From Urophycis tenuis (taxonomy: Eukaryota > Chordata > Actinopteri > Gadiformes > Phycidae): a DNA stretch of 64,000 nt. The notes beneath the pieces are model-generated. The model made no database searches and was not told where the DNA came from. It was given only the letters and a program-made list of their open reading frames with translations. Position 1 is the first letter of the stretch; every line of letters starts with the position of its first letter. A program made the translations under genes and the position numbers. Below are positions 11,396 through 20,371 of the stretch, in pieces. Where the stretch lies: assembly GCA_036785325.1 (NCBI GenBank), contig JAXIVH010000018.1, forward strand, positions 5,510,222 through 5,574,221. The letters are read 5' to 3'.

Positions 11396-11723
11396 TGCAC
11401 AATTCAGCTTCTTGTGCCTCATCGAAAATGTGGTCATTCATGAAGGTGCTGAAATGGAAAACCTGCAATGTCCACTGAAATGATGACAATGTTCCACAAA
11501 GTCGATGCAAACAGATGTTTCTGTAGTGTAGTGGTTACCACTTACGAATTGATGTAGGTACATTGGCCGAGCGCTTGCTCCAACGCTTCAGACAGGGGTG
11601 CTTTACATCTGCCAATGCCTATCGATGTTTACTGGTGGCAGATTCCATCTTACAATGGCTACAGCTGTTTCTTCATGATATCTGGCTTCCCTGTTTGTGT
11701 TCTAAAGTGTATCATAGGCAAGA

Positions 11724-11796
11724 TGTTTCCGCCCAGTTTTGAACTGGGGACCTTTCGCATGTAAGGCGAACGTGATAACCACTACACCACGGAAAC
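11724..11796 (-). tRNA. tRNA-Val(TAC), unit 7
   Basis: Identical over 73 nt to the unit 1 gene. Confidence 0.92.
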
Positions 11797-12142
11797 AGCA
11801 AAAGCGAAGCTCTTGAGCCTCACCAAATTTGTGGTCATTTAATAATTAAGGCATGTATATTATAGCAACGGTTTGATCCAAATGTGAAGACGGTCTGCAG
11901 TTGCAATCTCATTGCGCCTCAGCAAAATGCAGGTCATTTAAGAGTGAATGCAGGTACATTTGTTGACTGCTTGCTCTACAACTTTAAATGGGATATTTTT
12001 TTAGCTCTAGATGGGTTGGCGTTGCATCTGCAAATGCCTACCAATGTTTATGTGCGACACTTGCCTTCTTCAAATGCTTGTAGTTTTTCACTGATGACGG
12101 GAAACTTCCCTACTAATGTTGTAAAGCGCATCAGAGGCAAGA

Positions 12143-12215
12143 TGTTTCCGCCCGGTTTCGAACCAGGGACCTTTCGCGTGTTAGGCGAACGCGATAACCA
12201 CTACACTACGGAAAC
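12143..12215 (-). tRNA. tRNA-Val(AAC), unit 7
   Basis: One change in the D stem (A24 to G) turns a T-A pair into a G-T wobble and is probably tolerated. Confidence 0.87.
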
Positions 12216-12399
12216 TGCAGAACTACAGTCCTTGAGCCTCTCCAAAAAAATTGTCATTTTAAAATTCATGTGGGAACATAAGTTGACTGTTTGCTACTCA
12301 GCTTTAGATAGTGTGGCGTTCCATTTTCCAATGCCTGTAGATGTTTACTCATTCCAGGTGGCTTTCCTTATGTTGTTCTATAGTACATCAAAGGCAAGC

Positions 12400-12472
12400 T
12401 GATTCCGCCCGGTTACCAACCAGGGACCTTTTGCATGTTAGGGAGGCGTGGTATCCACTGCACTACACATCC
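12400..12472 (-). pseudogene. tRNA-Val(AAC)-like relic, unit 7
   Basis: Same form as in unit 1. Confidence 0.75.
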
Positions 12473-12601
12473 TGCGCAATTATGCTTCTTGCACCCCTTT
12501 AGTTATGTGGTCATTTATGAATTCATAAAGGCACTGATATCAAAAGCATGCAATGTCTACTGAAATTAGGAAATGTTTCGCCAAACTGCTGGTAAACAGC
12601 T

Positions 12602-12674
12602 GTTTCTGTAGTGTAGTGGTTATCACGTTCGCCTCACACGCGAAAGGTCCCCGGTTCGAAACCGGGCAGAAACA
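12602..12674 (+). tRNA. tRNA-Val(CAC), unit 7
   Basis: Consensus body. The 3' flank is without T4. Confidence 0.9.
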
Positions 12675-13014
12675 AGTCTTACCGCACACATTTAAATGTA
12701 TGAGATAGGAACTAATTGAACATTGCTGACTACTACTCCAATCGCGCCATCTTGTTGGCATTCCATCTCCCCATGCCTCGAGACCTCTACTCATGAAGGA
12801 TCAAGGGGAAAACAAGTTGTACCGGCATCATTTTGACCTTTGATACCGGAACTTGATGAGCATTAGCTGACCGCTTGATCCAAATGGGCAGTTTGGAGTT
12901 CCATCTTCAAATGCCTGTCAATGTTCACTTGTGGTGGTTTGTATTCCATTGCCTGTAGATCGTTACTCATCATATGTGGCTGTCCTATTAATCTTCCAAA
13001 GTTGGTAAAAGTAA

Positions 13015-13084
13015 AGATCAACCAGTTTTGAACAGGGGACCTTTGACGCGTAAGTCAAACGTGATAACCACTTACAATGGAAAC
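13015..13084 (-). pseudogene. tRNA-Val(TAC)-like relic, unit 8
   Basis: Shares the 3'-end variant of unit 7. Confidence 0.72.
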
Positions 13085-13412
13085 TGCACAATTCAGCTTC
13101 TTGTGCCTCATCGAAAATGTGGTCATTCATGAAGGTGCTGAAATGGAAAACCTGCAATGTCCACTGAAATGATGACAATGTTCCACAAAGTCGATGCAAA
13201 CAGATGTTTCTGTAGTGTAGTGGTTACCACTTACGAATTGATGTAGGTACATTGGCCGAGCGCTTGCTCCAACGCTTCAGACAGGGGTGCTTTACATCTG
13301 CCAATGCCTATCGATGTTTACTGGTGGCAGATTCCATCTTACAATGGCTACAGCTGTTTCTTCATGATATCTGGCTTCCCTGTTTGTGTTCTAAAGTGTA
13401 TCATAGGCAAGA

Positions 13413-13485
13413 TGTTTCCGCCCAGTTTTGAACTGGGGACCTTTCGCATGTAAGGCGAACGTGATAACCACTACACCACGGAAAC
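13413..13485 (-). tRNA. tRNA-Val(TAC), unit 8
   Basis: Identical over 73 nt to the unit 1 gene. Confidence 0.92.
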
Positions 13486-13831
13486 AGCAAAAGCGAAGCT
13501 CTTGAGCCTCACCAAATTTGTGGTCATTTAATAATTAAGGCATGTATATTATAGCAACGGTTTGATCCAAATGTGAAGACGGTCTGCAGTTGCAATCTCA
13601 TTGCGCCTCAGCAAAATGCAGGTCATTTAAGAGTGAATGCAGGTACATTTGTTGACTGCTTGCTCTACAACTTTAAATGGGATATTTTTTTAGCTCTAGA
13701 TGGGTTGGCGTTGCATCTGCAAATGCCTACCAATGTTTATGTGCGACACTTGCCTTCTTCAAATGCTTGTAGTTTTTCACTGATGACGGGCAACTTCCCT
13801 ACTAATGTTGTAAAGCGCATCAGAGGCAAGA

Positions 13832-13904
13832 TGTTTCCACCCGGTTTCGAACCAGGGACCTTTCGCGTGTTAGGCGAACGTGATAACCACTACACTACGG
13901 AAAC
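13832..13904 (-). tRNA. tRNA-Val(AAC), unit 8
   Basis: One change in the acceptor 3' strand (C66 to T) gives a G-T wobble with G7 and is probably tolerated. Confidence 0.87.
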
Positions 13905-14088
13905 TGCAGAACTACAGTCCTTGAGCCTCTCCAAAAAAATTGTCATTTTAAAATTCATGTGGGAACATAAGTTGACTGTTTGCTACTCAGCTTTAGATAG
14001 TGTGGCGTTCCATTTTCCAATGCCTGTAGATGTTTACTCATTCCAGGTGGCTTTCCTTATGTTGTTCTATAGTACATCAAAGGCAAGC

Positions 14089-14161
14089 TGATTCCGCCCG
14101 GTTACCAACCAGGGACCTTTTGCATGTTAGGGAGGCGTGGTATCCACTGCACTACACATCC
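14089..14161 (-). pseudogene. tRNA-Val(AAC)-like relic, unit 8
   Basis: Same form as in unit 1. Confidence 0.75.
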
Positions 14162-14290
14162 TGCGCAATTATGCTTCTTGCACCCCTTTAGTTATGTGGT
14201 CATTTATGAATTCATAAAGGCACTGATATCAAAAGCATGCAATGTCTACTGAAATTAGGAAATGTTTCGCCAAACTGCTGGTAAACAGCT

Positions 14291-14363
14291 GTTTCTGTAG
14301 TGTAGTGGTTATCACGTTCGCCTCACACGCGAAAGGTCCCCGGTTCGAAACCGGGCAGAAACA
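14291..14363 (+). tRNA. tRNA-Val(CAC), unit 8
   Basis: Consensus body. The 3' flank is without T4. Confidence 0.9.
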
Positions 14364-14703
14364 AGTCTTACCGCACACATTTAAATGTATGAGATAGGAA
14401 CTAATTGAACATTGCTGACTACTACTCCAATCGCGCCATCTTGTTGGCATTCCATCTCCCCATGCCTCGAGACCTCTACTCATGAAGGATCAAGGGGAAA
14501 ACAAGTTGTACCGGCATCATTTTGACCTTTGATACCGGAACTTGATGAGCATTAGCTGACCGCTTGATCCAAATGGGCAGTTTGGAGTTCCATCTTCAAA
14601 TGCCTGTCAATGTTCACTTGTGGTGGTTTGTATTCCATTGCCTGTAGATCGTTACTCATCATATGTGGCTGTCCTATTAATCTTCCAAAGTTGGTAAAAG
14701 TAA

Positions 14704-14773
14704 AGATCACCCAGTTTTGAACAGGGGACCTTTGACGCGTAAGTCAAACGTGATAACCACTTACAATGGAAAC
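14704..14773 (-). pseudogene. tRNA-Val(TAC)-like relic, unit 9
   Basis: Same degenerate form as in unit 1. Confidence 0.72.
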
Positions 14774-15101
14774 TGCACAATTCAGCTTCTTGTGCCTCAT
14801 CGAAAATGTGGTCATTCATGAAGGTGCTGAAATGGAAAACCTGCAATGTCCACTGAAATGATGACAATGTTCCACAAAGTCGATGCAAACAGATGTTTCT
14901 GTAGTGTAGTGGTTACCACTTACGAATTGATGTAGGTACATTGGCCGAGCGCTTGCTCCAACGCTTCAGACAGGGGTGCTTTACATCTGCCAATGCCTAT
15001 CGATGTTTACTGGTGGCAGATTCCATCTTACAATGGCTACAGCTGTTTCTTCATGATATCTGGCTTCCCTGTTTGTGTTCTAAAGTGTATCATAGGCTAG
15101 A

Positions 15102-15174
15102 TGTTTCCGCCCAGTTTTGAACTGGGGACCTTTCGCATGTAAGGCGAACGTGATAACCACTACACCACGGAAAC
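15102..15174 (-). tRNA. tRNA-Val(TAC), unit 9
   Basis: Identical over 73 nt to the unit 1 gene. Its immediate 3' flank has one substitution (sense TCTAGCC instead of TCTTGCC). Confidence 0.92.
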
Positions 15175-15520
15175 AGCAAAAGCGAAGCTCTTGAGCCTCA
15201 CCAAAATGGTGGTCATTTAATAATTAAGGCATGTATATTATAGCAACGGTTTGATCCAAATGTGAAGACGGTCTGCAGTTGCAATCTCATTGCGCCTCAG
15301 CAAAATGCAGGTCATTTAAGAGTGAATGCAGGTACATTTGTTGACTGCTTGCTCTACAACTTTAAATGGGATATTTTTTTAGCTCTAGATGGGTTGGCGT
15401 TGCATCTGCAAATGCCTACCAATGTTTATGTGCGACACTTGCCTTCTTCAAATGCTTGTAGTTTTTCACTGATGACGGGCAACTTCCCTACTAATGTTGT
15501 AAAGCGCATCAGAGGCAAGA

Positions 15521-15593
15521 TGTTTCCGCCCGGTTTCGAACCAGGGACCTTTCGCGTGTTAGGCGAACGTGATAACCACTACACTACGGAAAC
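15521..15593 (-). tRNA. tRNA-Val(AAC), unit 9
   Basis: Consensus sequence. Confidence 0.92.
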
Positions 15594-15776
15594 TGCAGAA
15601 CTCGATCCTTGAGCCTCTCCAAAAAAATTGTCATTTTAAAATTCATGTGGGAACATAAGTTGACTGTTTGCTACTCAGCTTTAGATAGTGTGGCGTTCCA
15701 TTTTCCAATGCCTGTAGATGTTTACTCATTCCAGGTGGCTTTCCTTATGTTGTTCTATAGTACATCATAGGCAAGC

Positions 15777-15849
15777 TGATTCCGCCCGGTTACCAACCAG
15801 GGACCTTTTGCATGTTAGGGAGGCGTGGTATCCACTGCACTACACATCC
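15777..15849 (-). pseudogene. tRNA-Val(AAC)-like relic, unit 9
   Basis: Same form as in unit 1. Confidence 0.75.
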
Positions 15850-15967
15850 TGCGCAATTACGCTTCTTGCACCCCTTTAGTAATGTGGTCATTTATGAATT
15901 CATAACGGCACTGATATCAAAAGCATGCAATGTCTACTGAAATTAGGAAATGTTTCGCCAAACAGCT

Positions 15968-16040
15968 GTTTCTGTAGTGTAGTGGTTATCACGTTCGCCT
16001 CACACGCGAAATGTCCCTTGTTCGAAACCGGGCAGAAACA
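15968..16040 (+). pseudogene. tRNA-Val(CAC), unit 9, damaged T-arm
   Basis: Changes at 45, 51 and 52 break the T stem (CCTTG opposite CCGGG). An 8-bp deletion lies just 5' of the gene. This is the last unit before the transposon block. Confidence 0.75.
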
Positions 16041-16177
16041 AGTCTTACCACACACATTTAAATGTATGAGATAGGAACTAATTGAACATTGCTGACTACT
16101 ACTCCAATCGCGCCATCTTGTTTGCATTCCATCTCCCCATGCCTCGAGACCTCTACTCATGAAGGATCAAGGGGAAA

Positions 16178-17094
16178 ATTTCACCAGAGAAGATGCCAAA
16201 GATAACCACTTACCTTTTTTGGACTGTGATGTACACTTTGGTGATGACAGGAGCCTCCACATTGGGGTATACAGGAAACCCACTCACACAGATCAGTACC
16301 TTCTCTTTGACTCCCATCACCCTCTGGAGCACAAATTGGGGGTTATCAGAACCTTGCAACACAGGGCGGATAATATACCAACCACCATTCAAGCCCAAGT
16401 AAAAGACCACAAACATCTAAAGGGTGCTTTGAGAACTTGTGGCTATCCGGGTTGGACCCTCAACGAGACAACATGCAGAAAGAATAAAAACTTGGAGGGT
16501 GAAGAGAAAAAGAACCAACGCAGAAACATAGTGATACCCTATGTGTCCGGAGTATCTGAAAAACTCTGGAGAATTTTCAACAAACACGAAATCCCTGTCC
16601 ATTTCAAACCCAGCAATACTCTCAGGCAGAAACTGGTACACCCCAAAGACAGACTACCACACTCACAAAAGAGTAACTTGGTTTATGCAGTCCAATGCAG
16701 TGAGGAATGTAAGGACTCTTACATTGGTGAAACTAAACAACCTCTAAACCAGCGCATGGCCTAACACAGAAGGGAAAACTCCTCAGGTCCACTATCAGCT
16801 GTCTACTTACACCTAAAGGAAAAGGCTCACTCCTTTGAGGACAGCAATGTCAAAATCCTGGACAGAGAGGACAGATGGTTTGAAAGAGGGGTAAAAGAAG
16901 CCATCTATGTCAAAGTGGAAAAGCCATCTCTCAACAGGGCAGGGGGTCTGAGACATCAGTTATCCCCCATCTACAATGCTGCACTTTCAGCCATTCCCAG
17001 GAGGGTGAACAACAAAGGCTGCCCAAAACAAACCTCAAGTGGCTCTATGGAACAGAACGACTGTCGTTCACTGGTAACTGCACATCATACCTAA
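16178..17094 (+). pseudogene. Penelope-like RT C-terminus plus GIY-YIG endonuclease
   Basis: The frame opens with LPFLDCDVHFGD and VYRKPTHTDQYLLF, matching the region after the catalytic motifs in Penelope-like reverse transcriptases. It ends in a GIY-YIG domain with VYAVQC and SYIGETKQPLNQRM. A TAA at 16762-16764 (probably from CAA) interrupts the domain between QRMA and HRREN. The frame then continues to TAA at 17092-17094 with DREDRWFERGVKEAIYV and NRAGGLRHQLSP. The 5' half, including the RT active site, is absent. It is an inactive relic. Confidence 0.85.
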
Positions 17095-17105
17095 CGACTG
17101 TCGTT
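17056..17105. repeat. Repeated 13-bp palindrome at the PLE ORF end
   Basis: AACGACTGTCGTT occurs at 17056-17068 and 17093-17105. Each copy is a near-perfect palindrome. Together they flank the stop codon of the Penelope-like frame. Confidence 0.8.
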
Positions 17106-17289
17106 CTCCAGTGGCCCCACCCACCCCTAATGATCATCTTCCACCAAGATGACTCACAGGCCCCAAACAATAGTCAGGTGAAGCTACACTAATGATCTAT
17201 TGTTTTAGGAGTTTGGTGGGTGGACACCTCCACTGAGGTTAAATACCTGGGTCTAACTCCACTGTCTGTCAGACTAGTGCGGACTAGTC

Positions 17290-17370
17290 AGACTGATGCG
17301 TTACGAACTGATGAAGCCGCTTGGATAAGAGGCGAAACGTCTTCACAGACAAATCTAAGTCCAGTTGCGT
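17290..17370 (+). ncRNA. Hammerhead-like ribozyme motif of the Penelope-like element
   Basis: CTGATGA at 17308-17314 is followed by a stem II (GCC 17316-17318 with GGC 17331-17333, loop TGGATA, one G-A mismatch) and then GAAA at 17334-17337. This matches the hammerhead core. ACGAAC upstream and GTTCGA downstream could form stem I. The exact stem III and cleavage site were not resolved, and the mismatch may reduce activity. Confidence 0.6.
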
Positions 17371-17430
17371 TCGATTTAACTGTTGGCCGGATTTTCATTT
17401 ACGTTGTTCCGTAATACCGCCAACTGCCAC

Positions 17431-18134
17431 CTGCATTCTGGGTACTTTACCTCCTGCATGAAAACTGCCACATTTCCAGAGGCTGAGCTGGTTGTGTCGA
17501 CTGAACATTAAGGTAAGAATAACATTTGCCAAGTAGCTGGTTAGATTAGATATTACTGTCTTTATAGTTTTCATAATGTTATATGTGGTTTTTCCGTGTT
17601 CACGCTCAAAACGCCAGACTACTGGACCGCCAGAAATTAGACGGCGCCAGCCTGTTGGGACGCTAGTTTCTAATTTTTATAACTTTGTAGAGTCTTTTCG
17701 TTTAATTTGAATATGAACGTTACCAAGTGGCTTTACTCGAAGCATCGTGTGTGACGTTAACTTCCAAGTTAAGTGGATTCAAAATAGTTGATTCTAGTGC
17801 GATTTGAAGTTAACATCAGTAGCTATGTGGCTATACACACTCCTGCTATGTTCAAGGCTTGGTTCGAAGCGCCAACGGGATCGCCAGAAATTAGACGGCG
17901 CCAGTTTCCAGTTTTCATAATGTTGCAGAAATAAAAAATAAACTTGATCAAAAAGCGACTTGCAATTATTAATGTATGAACAGGAGAACTGTTAGTTTGT
18001 TCAAGCAGTGGCCAGAAGTCACAAAAAGTAATGTGGAAACACTGCTGTCGTATCAGACATTCAAGCATCGCATTCAGTTGCATGAAGAGTGTAACTATTT
18101 TAAAGCAGGTAGAGATATCTTGTGTTTTGTTTTA
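17431..18134. other. Unassigned stretch with a repeated 22-23-bp motif and a splice-donor-like site
   Basis: CGCCAGAAATTAGACGGCGC recurs near 17628 and 17883, about 255 bp apart. AAG|GTAAGA at about 17512 resembles an exon end and could be a 5' UTR exon of the downstream C2H2 gene. A 45-codon frame at 17976-18111 ends at CAG|GTAGAG and might be an exon, but no family is recognised. Confidence 0.3.
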
Positions 18135-18142
18135 AATGTGTG

Positions 18143-18842
18143 TAGAGCTGCAACGAGTACTCGAGTAATTTTTGCCTCAATATTCGTTTAGTCATTAATT
18201 TCGTTTAAGTAGTCACTTGCGTTCCGCCCCGGGAATTGTGTTGGACACGGACTGTAAACAGTGATGCACGCGGGCAGAAGATGTCAAAAGTTTGGGATTA
18301 ACAGGCCTGTCGTTTCTGTCACACATTATGTAATAGTATTGTAGCGACCCGGAATAACGGAGCTACGAAGCATGAACTGGTTTAGCTGTTCCTTATACCT
18401 CAGCTTGAACACAGGCTGCTGTGGGCCGTAACCAACGCCAACACAATAAAACACGCAATCAAACCGCCATATAACGTTATGAGCATTAGCTCTGTCACGT
18501 CTCTCTCCCTACACACACACACTCCGGACACGCCCCCACAGGTCTCCGCTAATTTCAGCGGGCTACTTCGCCCTCGTCGTTGCCATGGCAACTGCAATGA
18601 CTGACTGGCTTCACAGCCTCTGACAACGCCACCCCCCCCCCATACGTCCCGCAACCCCATACACTGCAGTACAACTTAACTGAACACAGCCCGAACAGTT
18701 GCAGTGTATACACGGACCGTTACAGTATTGATGTTTAAATATGAAAAAAAAAATCTGATTACTCGATTAATCGCTGAATGTATATTGTATATATGTATAT
18801 TCGGTAGAATACTCGACTTAATAATCAATAGCTGCAGCCCTA
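18143..18842. mobile_element. 700-bp hAT-type MITE
   Basis: The perfect 8-bp duplication AATGTGTG lies at 18135-18142 and 18843-18850. The termini are TAGAGCTGCAACGA and, inverted, TAGGGCTGCAGCTA. The only frames inside are short and not recognisable. A run of nine C lies near 18633. Confidence 0.88.
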
Positions 18843-18850
18843 AATGTGTG

Positions 18851-19407
18851 TTTTTATGTAACTGCTGACATTTTTCTTCTATTAAAGAGCAAATTTATTC
18901 TAACAACTGCTGATTAAGTAACAGCTGAATAAATATACAATGTGCTTCAGAAAAGATGTGAACGCATGCTAGAAATAGAAATAATCTGCAAAGACATAAA
19001 ATGAACATTAGATAAATGATACATGTGGAAGAAGATGTTTAGGTCAAAGCAAATTTGAAAAGTTGAGTTCCTAGTTATTATGCATTTTATTTTGCATGTT
19101 TATTATAGTGTAGTTTTGGTTAATTGCCATGGTCAGTAACTAACTATGACGTATCTTTACCTGCTGTCTCTACAACTACAGTGGACACTACACTACACCT
19201 TGCCAGTTGACTAGAACAACGGATGAAGGTTTGTACAAACACTTGGTTAATTGTAGTATGAAATGTGGTGCAAAAAATAATTTCACTGTTCACTCATGGG
19301 CCTGACAAAAAGTTGGTTATATATTTTATGTGTGTAATTCACCTGTATCTAGAACTATCTAGCTTCAGCAATAATCTGTAAAACTAATCTGTAATATTTC
19401 ACTGATC
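18851..19407. other. AT-rich stretch with no recognised feature
   Basis: No coding frame, tRNA or repeat boundary was recognised. Confidence 0.4.
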
Positions 19408-19877
19408 TACACTCACCAGCCACTTTATTAGGAACACATGTGCAATCTAATGCAATCCTATATAACGGTTTTGCCATAAAGTAAATTTTTTATGAAGCGT
19501 ATACATTTTTGGTTTTTGTTGACATTGTCATAAAGGTGATAATTCTACTTTATGTTTATTATTGAGTTCATGGTGGTAGTGTATTGGAGTGCATTATATT
19601 GAGCAGAGATCTTTGTACTTTTGTCCAATCCATTAACATATTTGAGGGGGACAAAATATTAACACTTCTCAATATATTGCAGTCCAGTACACCAGCGCCA
19701 CCCAGCCACCCAGTACAACCTCAATAATAAACATAACATATATTTATCACCTTTCTGACAATGTCAGCACAAACTGAAAATGTAGAAGCTTCCTAAAAGT
19801 TGAACGTATAGTAGAGCTGTTGTATTGGATTGCATTTGATTGCACAGGTGTTCCTAATGAAGTGGCCGCTGAGTGTA
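19408..19877. mobile_element. 470-bp MITE with ~51-bp inverted ends
   Basis: Left arm 19408-19458 and right arm 19827-19877 are imperfect inverted repeats containing CCACTTTATTAGGAACAC and its counterpart. Further inverted similarity continues inward. The flanks may share a TA duplication. The superfamily is not settled. Its right end abuts a C2H2 gene fragment. Confidence 0.8.
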
Positions 19878-20090
19878 TACACTTGTGTACAATTTGTGCA
19901 AAAAAGCCACTCCAAGATTGTGCTGTGTGTTGTTGGGCTCTGTGTAATGCAAAGGTTCTATACGTTTTTATATAAAAATCACACACTCTAAAGACGGTGC
20001 ACAGTTTCATTGAGATGAACTCAAAGATGCTAGAAGTAATCCGCAGTGGAGAAAGAACTGCAAATTACGCAATAGCAACAAATGACTTCT
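19878..20090 (-). pseudogene. Inverted fragment of the C2H2 gene
   Basis: Read on the minus strand it resembles the third and fourth fingers of the gene at 20372: CSSFSTADYF, then CDFYIKTYRTFALHR and FFAQIVH against CDFYTNVYGTFASHR and FRPQIVH. Several stops interrupt it and the MITE truncates it on the left. It lies head-to-head with copy A, about 280 bp away. Confidence 0.7.
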
Positions 20091-20371
20091 TGTGTTGAAT
20101 TGTTAGTTGAATATTTCCTTGATTTGTTTACATTTGTTTACATGTAAACAGCAGAAATTGATTGTGGTCTTTTTTTGTTAAACTTAAGGAAAGATGGACA
20201 AGCAGATGCAGACGGAAACGTTGCTAAACTGAAGCCAAGTGCCTGATTGTAACCTAGCATCACACTGAATCTCGCAGTTGTGTCCCATCCTAACCTCCAG
20301 AGAGAACACCCAATTTGCTCCTCCTTTGGGGTCTGGACCTACTTGAATTTAGCATCTGACTTTTACTCTTT

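Larger units (their letters stand above)
1..16177. repeat. Tandem array of nine ~1.68-kb valine-tRNA units
   Basis: Nine head-to-tail units begin near 1, 2818, 4450, 6127, 7807, 9496, 11170, 12859 and 14548. Lengths are 1632-1689 bp once the 1122-bp insertion in unit 1 is discounted. The order in each unit is: degenerate Val(TAC) relic (-), 5' half-tRNA (+), tRNA-Val(TAC) (-), tRNA-Val(AAC) (-), degenerate Val(AAC) relic (-), tRNA-Val(CAC) (+). Units 7 and 8 share private variants (for example an A in the TAC relic near 11332 and 13022, and ATTTG near 11827 and 13516), which points to recent duplication. The array runs off the left edge and ends on the right where a Penelope-like element begins. 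The 172-aa open frames in the units only read antisense through tRNA genes and are not proteins. Confidence 0.95.
16178..17430 (+). mobile_element. 5'-truncated Penelope-like retroelement
   Basis: The element joins the tRNA array abruptly at about 16178 and holds the end of a reverse transcriptase, a GIY-YIG endonuclease and a 3' region with a hammerhead-like motif. Its right boundary is estimated: the sequence stays element-like to about 17430. Penelope-like elements are known to combine reverse transcriptase, GIY-YIG and hammerhead ribozymes. Confidence 0.8.

Noticed and set aside
1844..15612. Repeated open frames of 74-172 codons (MKTVCSCNL...) in every tRNA unit
   Set aside because: They run antisense through the tRNA-Val(AAC) gene and non-coding spacers, change frame between units and match no protein motif.
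1..16177. CRISPR-like or satellite-like array
   Set aside because: The period is 1.68 kb with tRNA genes in each unit. There are no short repeats with unique spacers.
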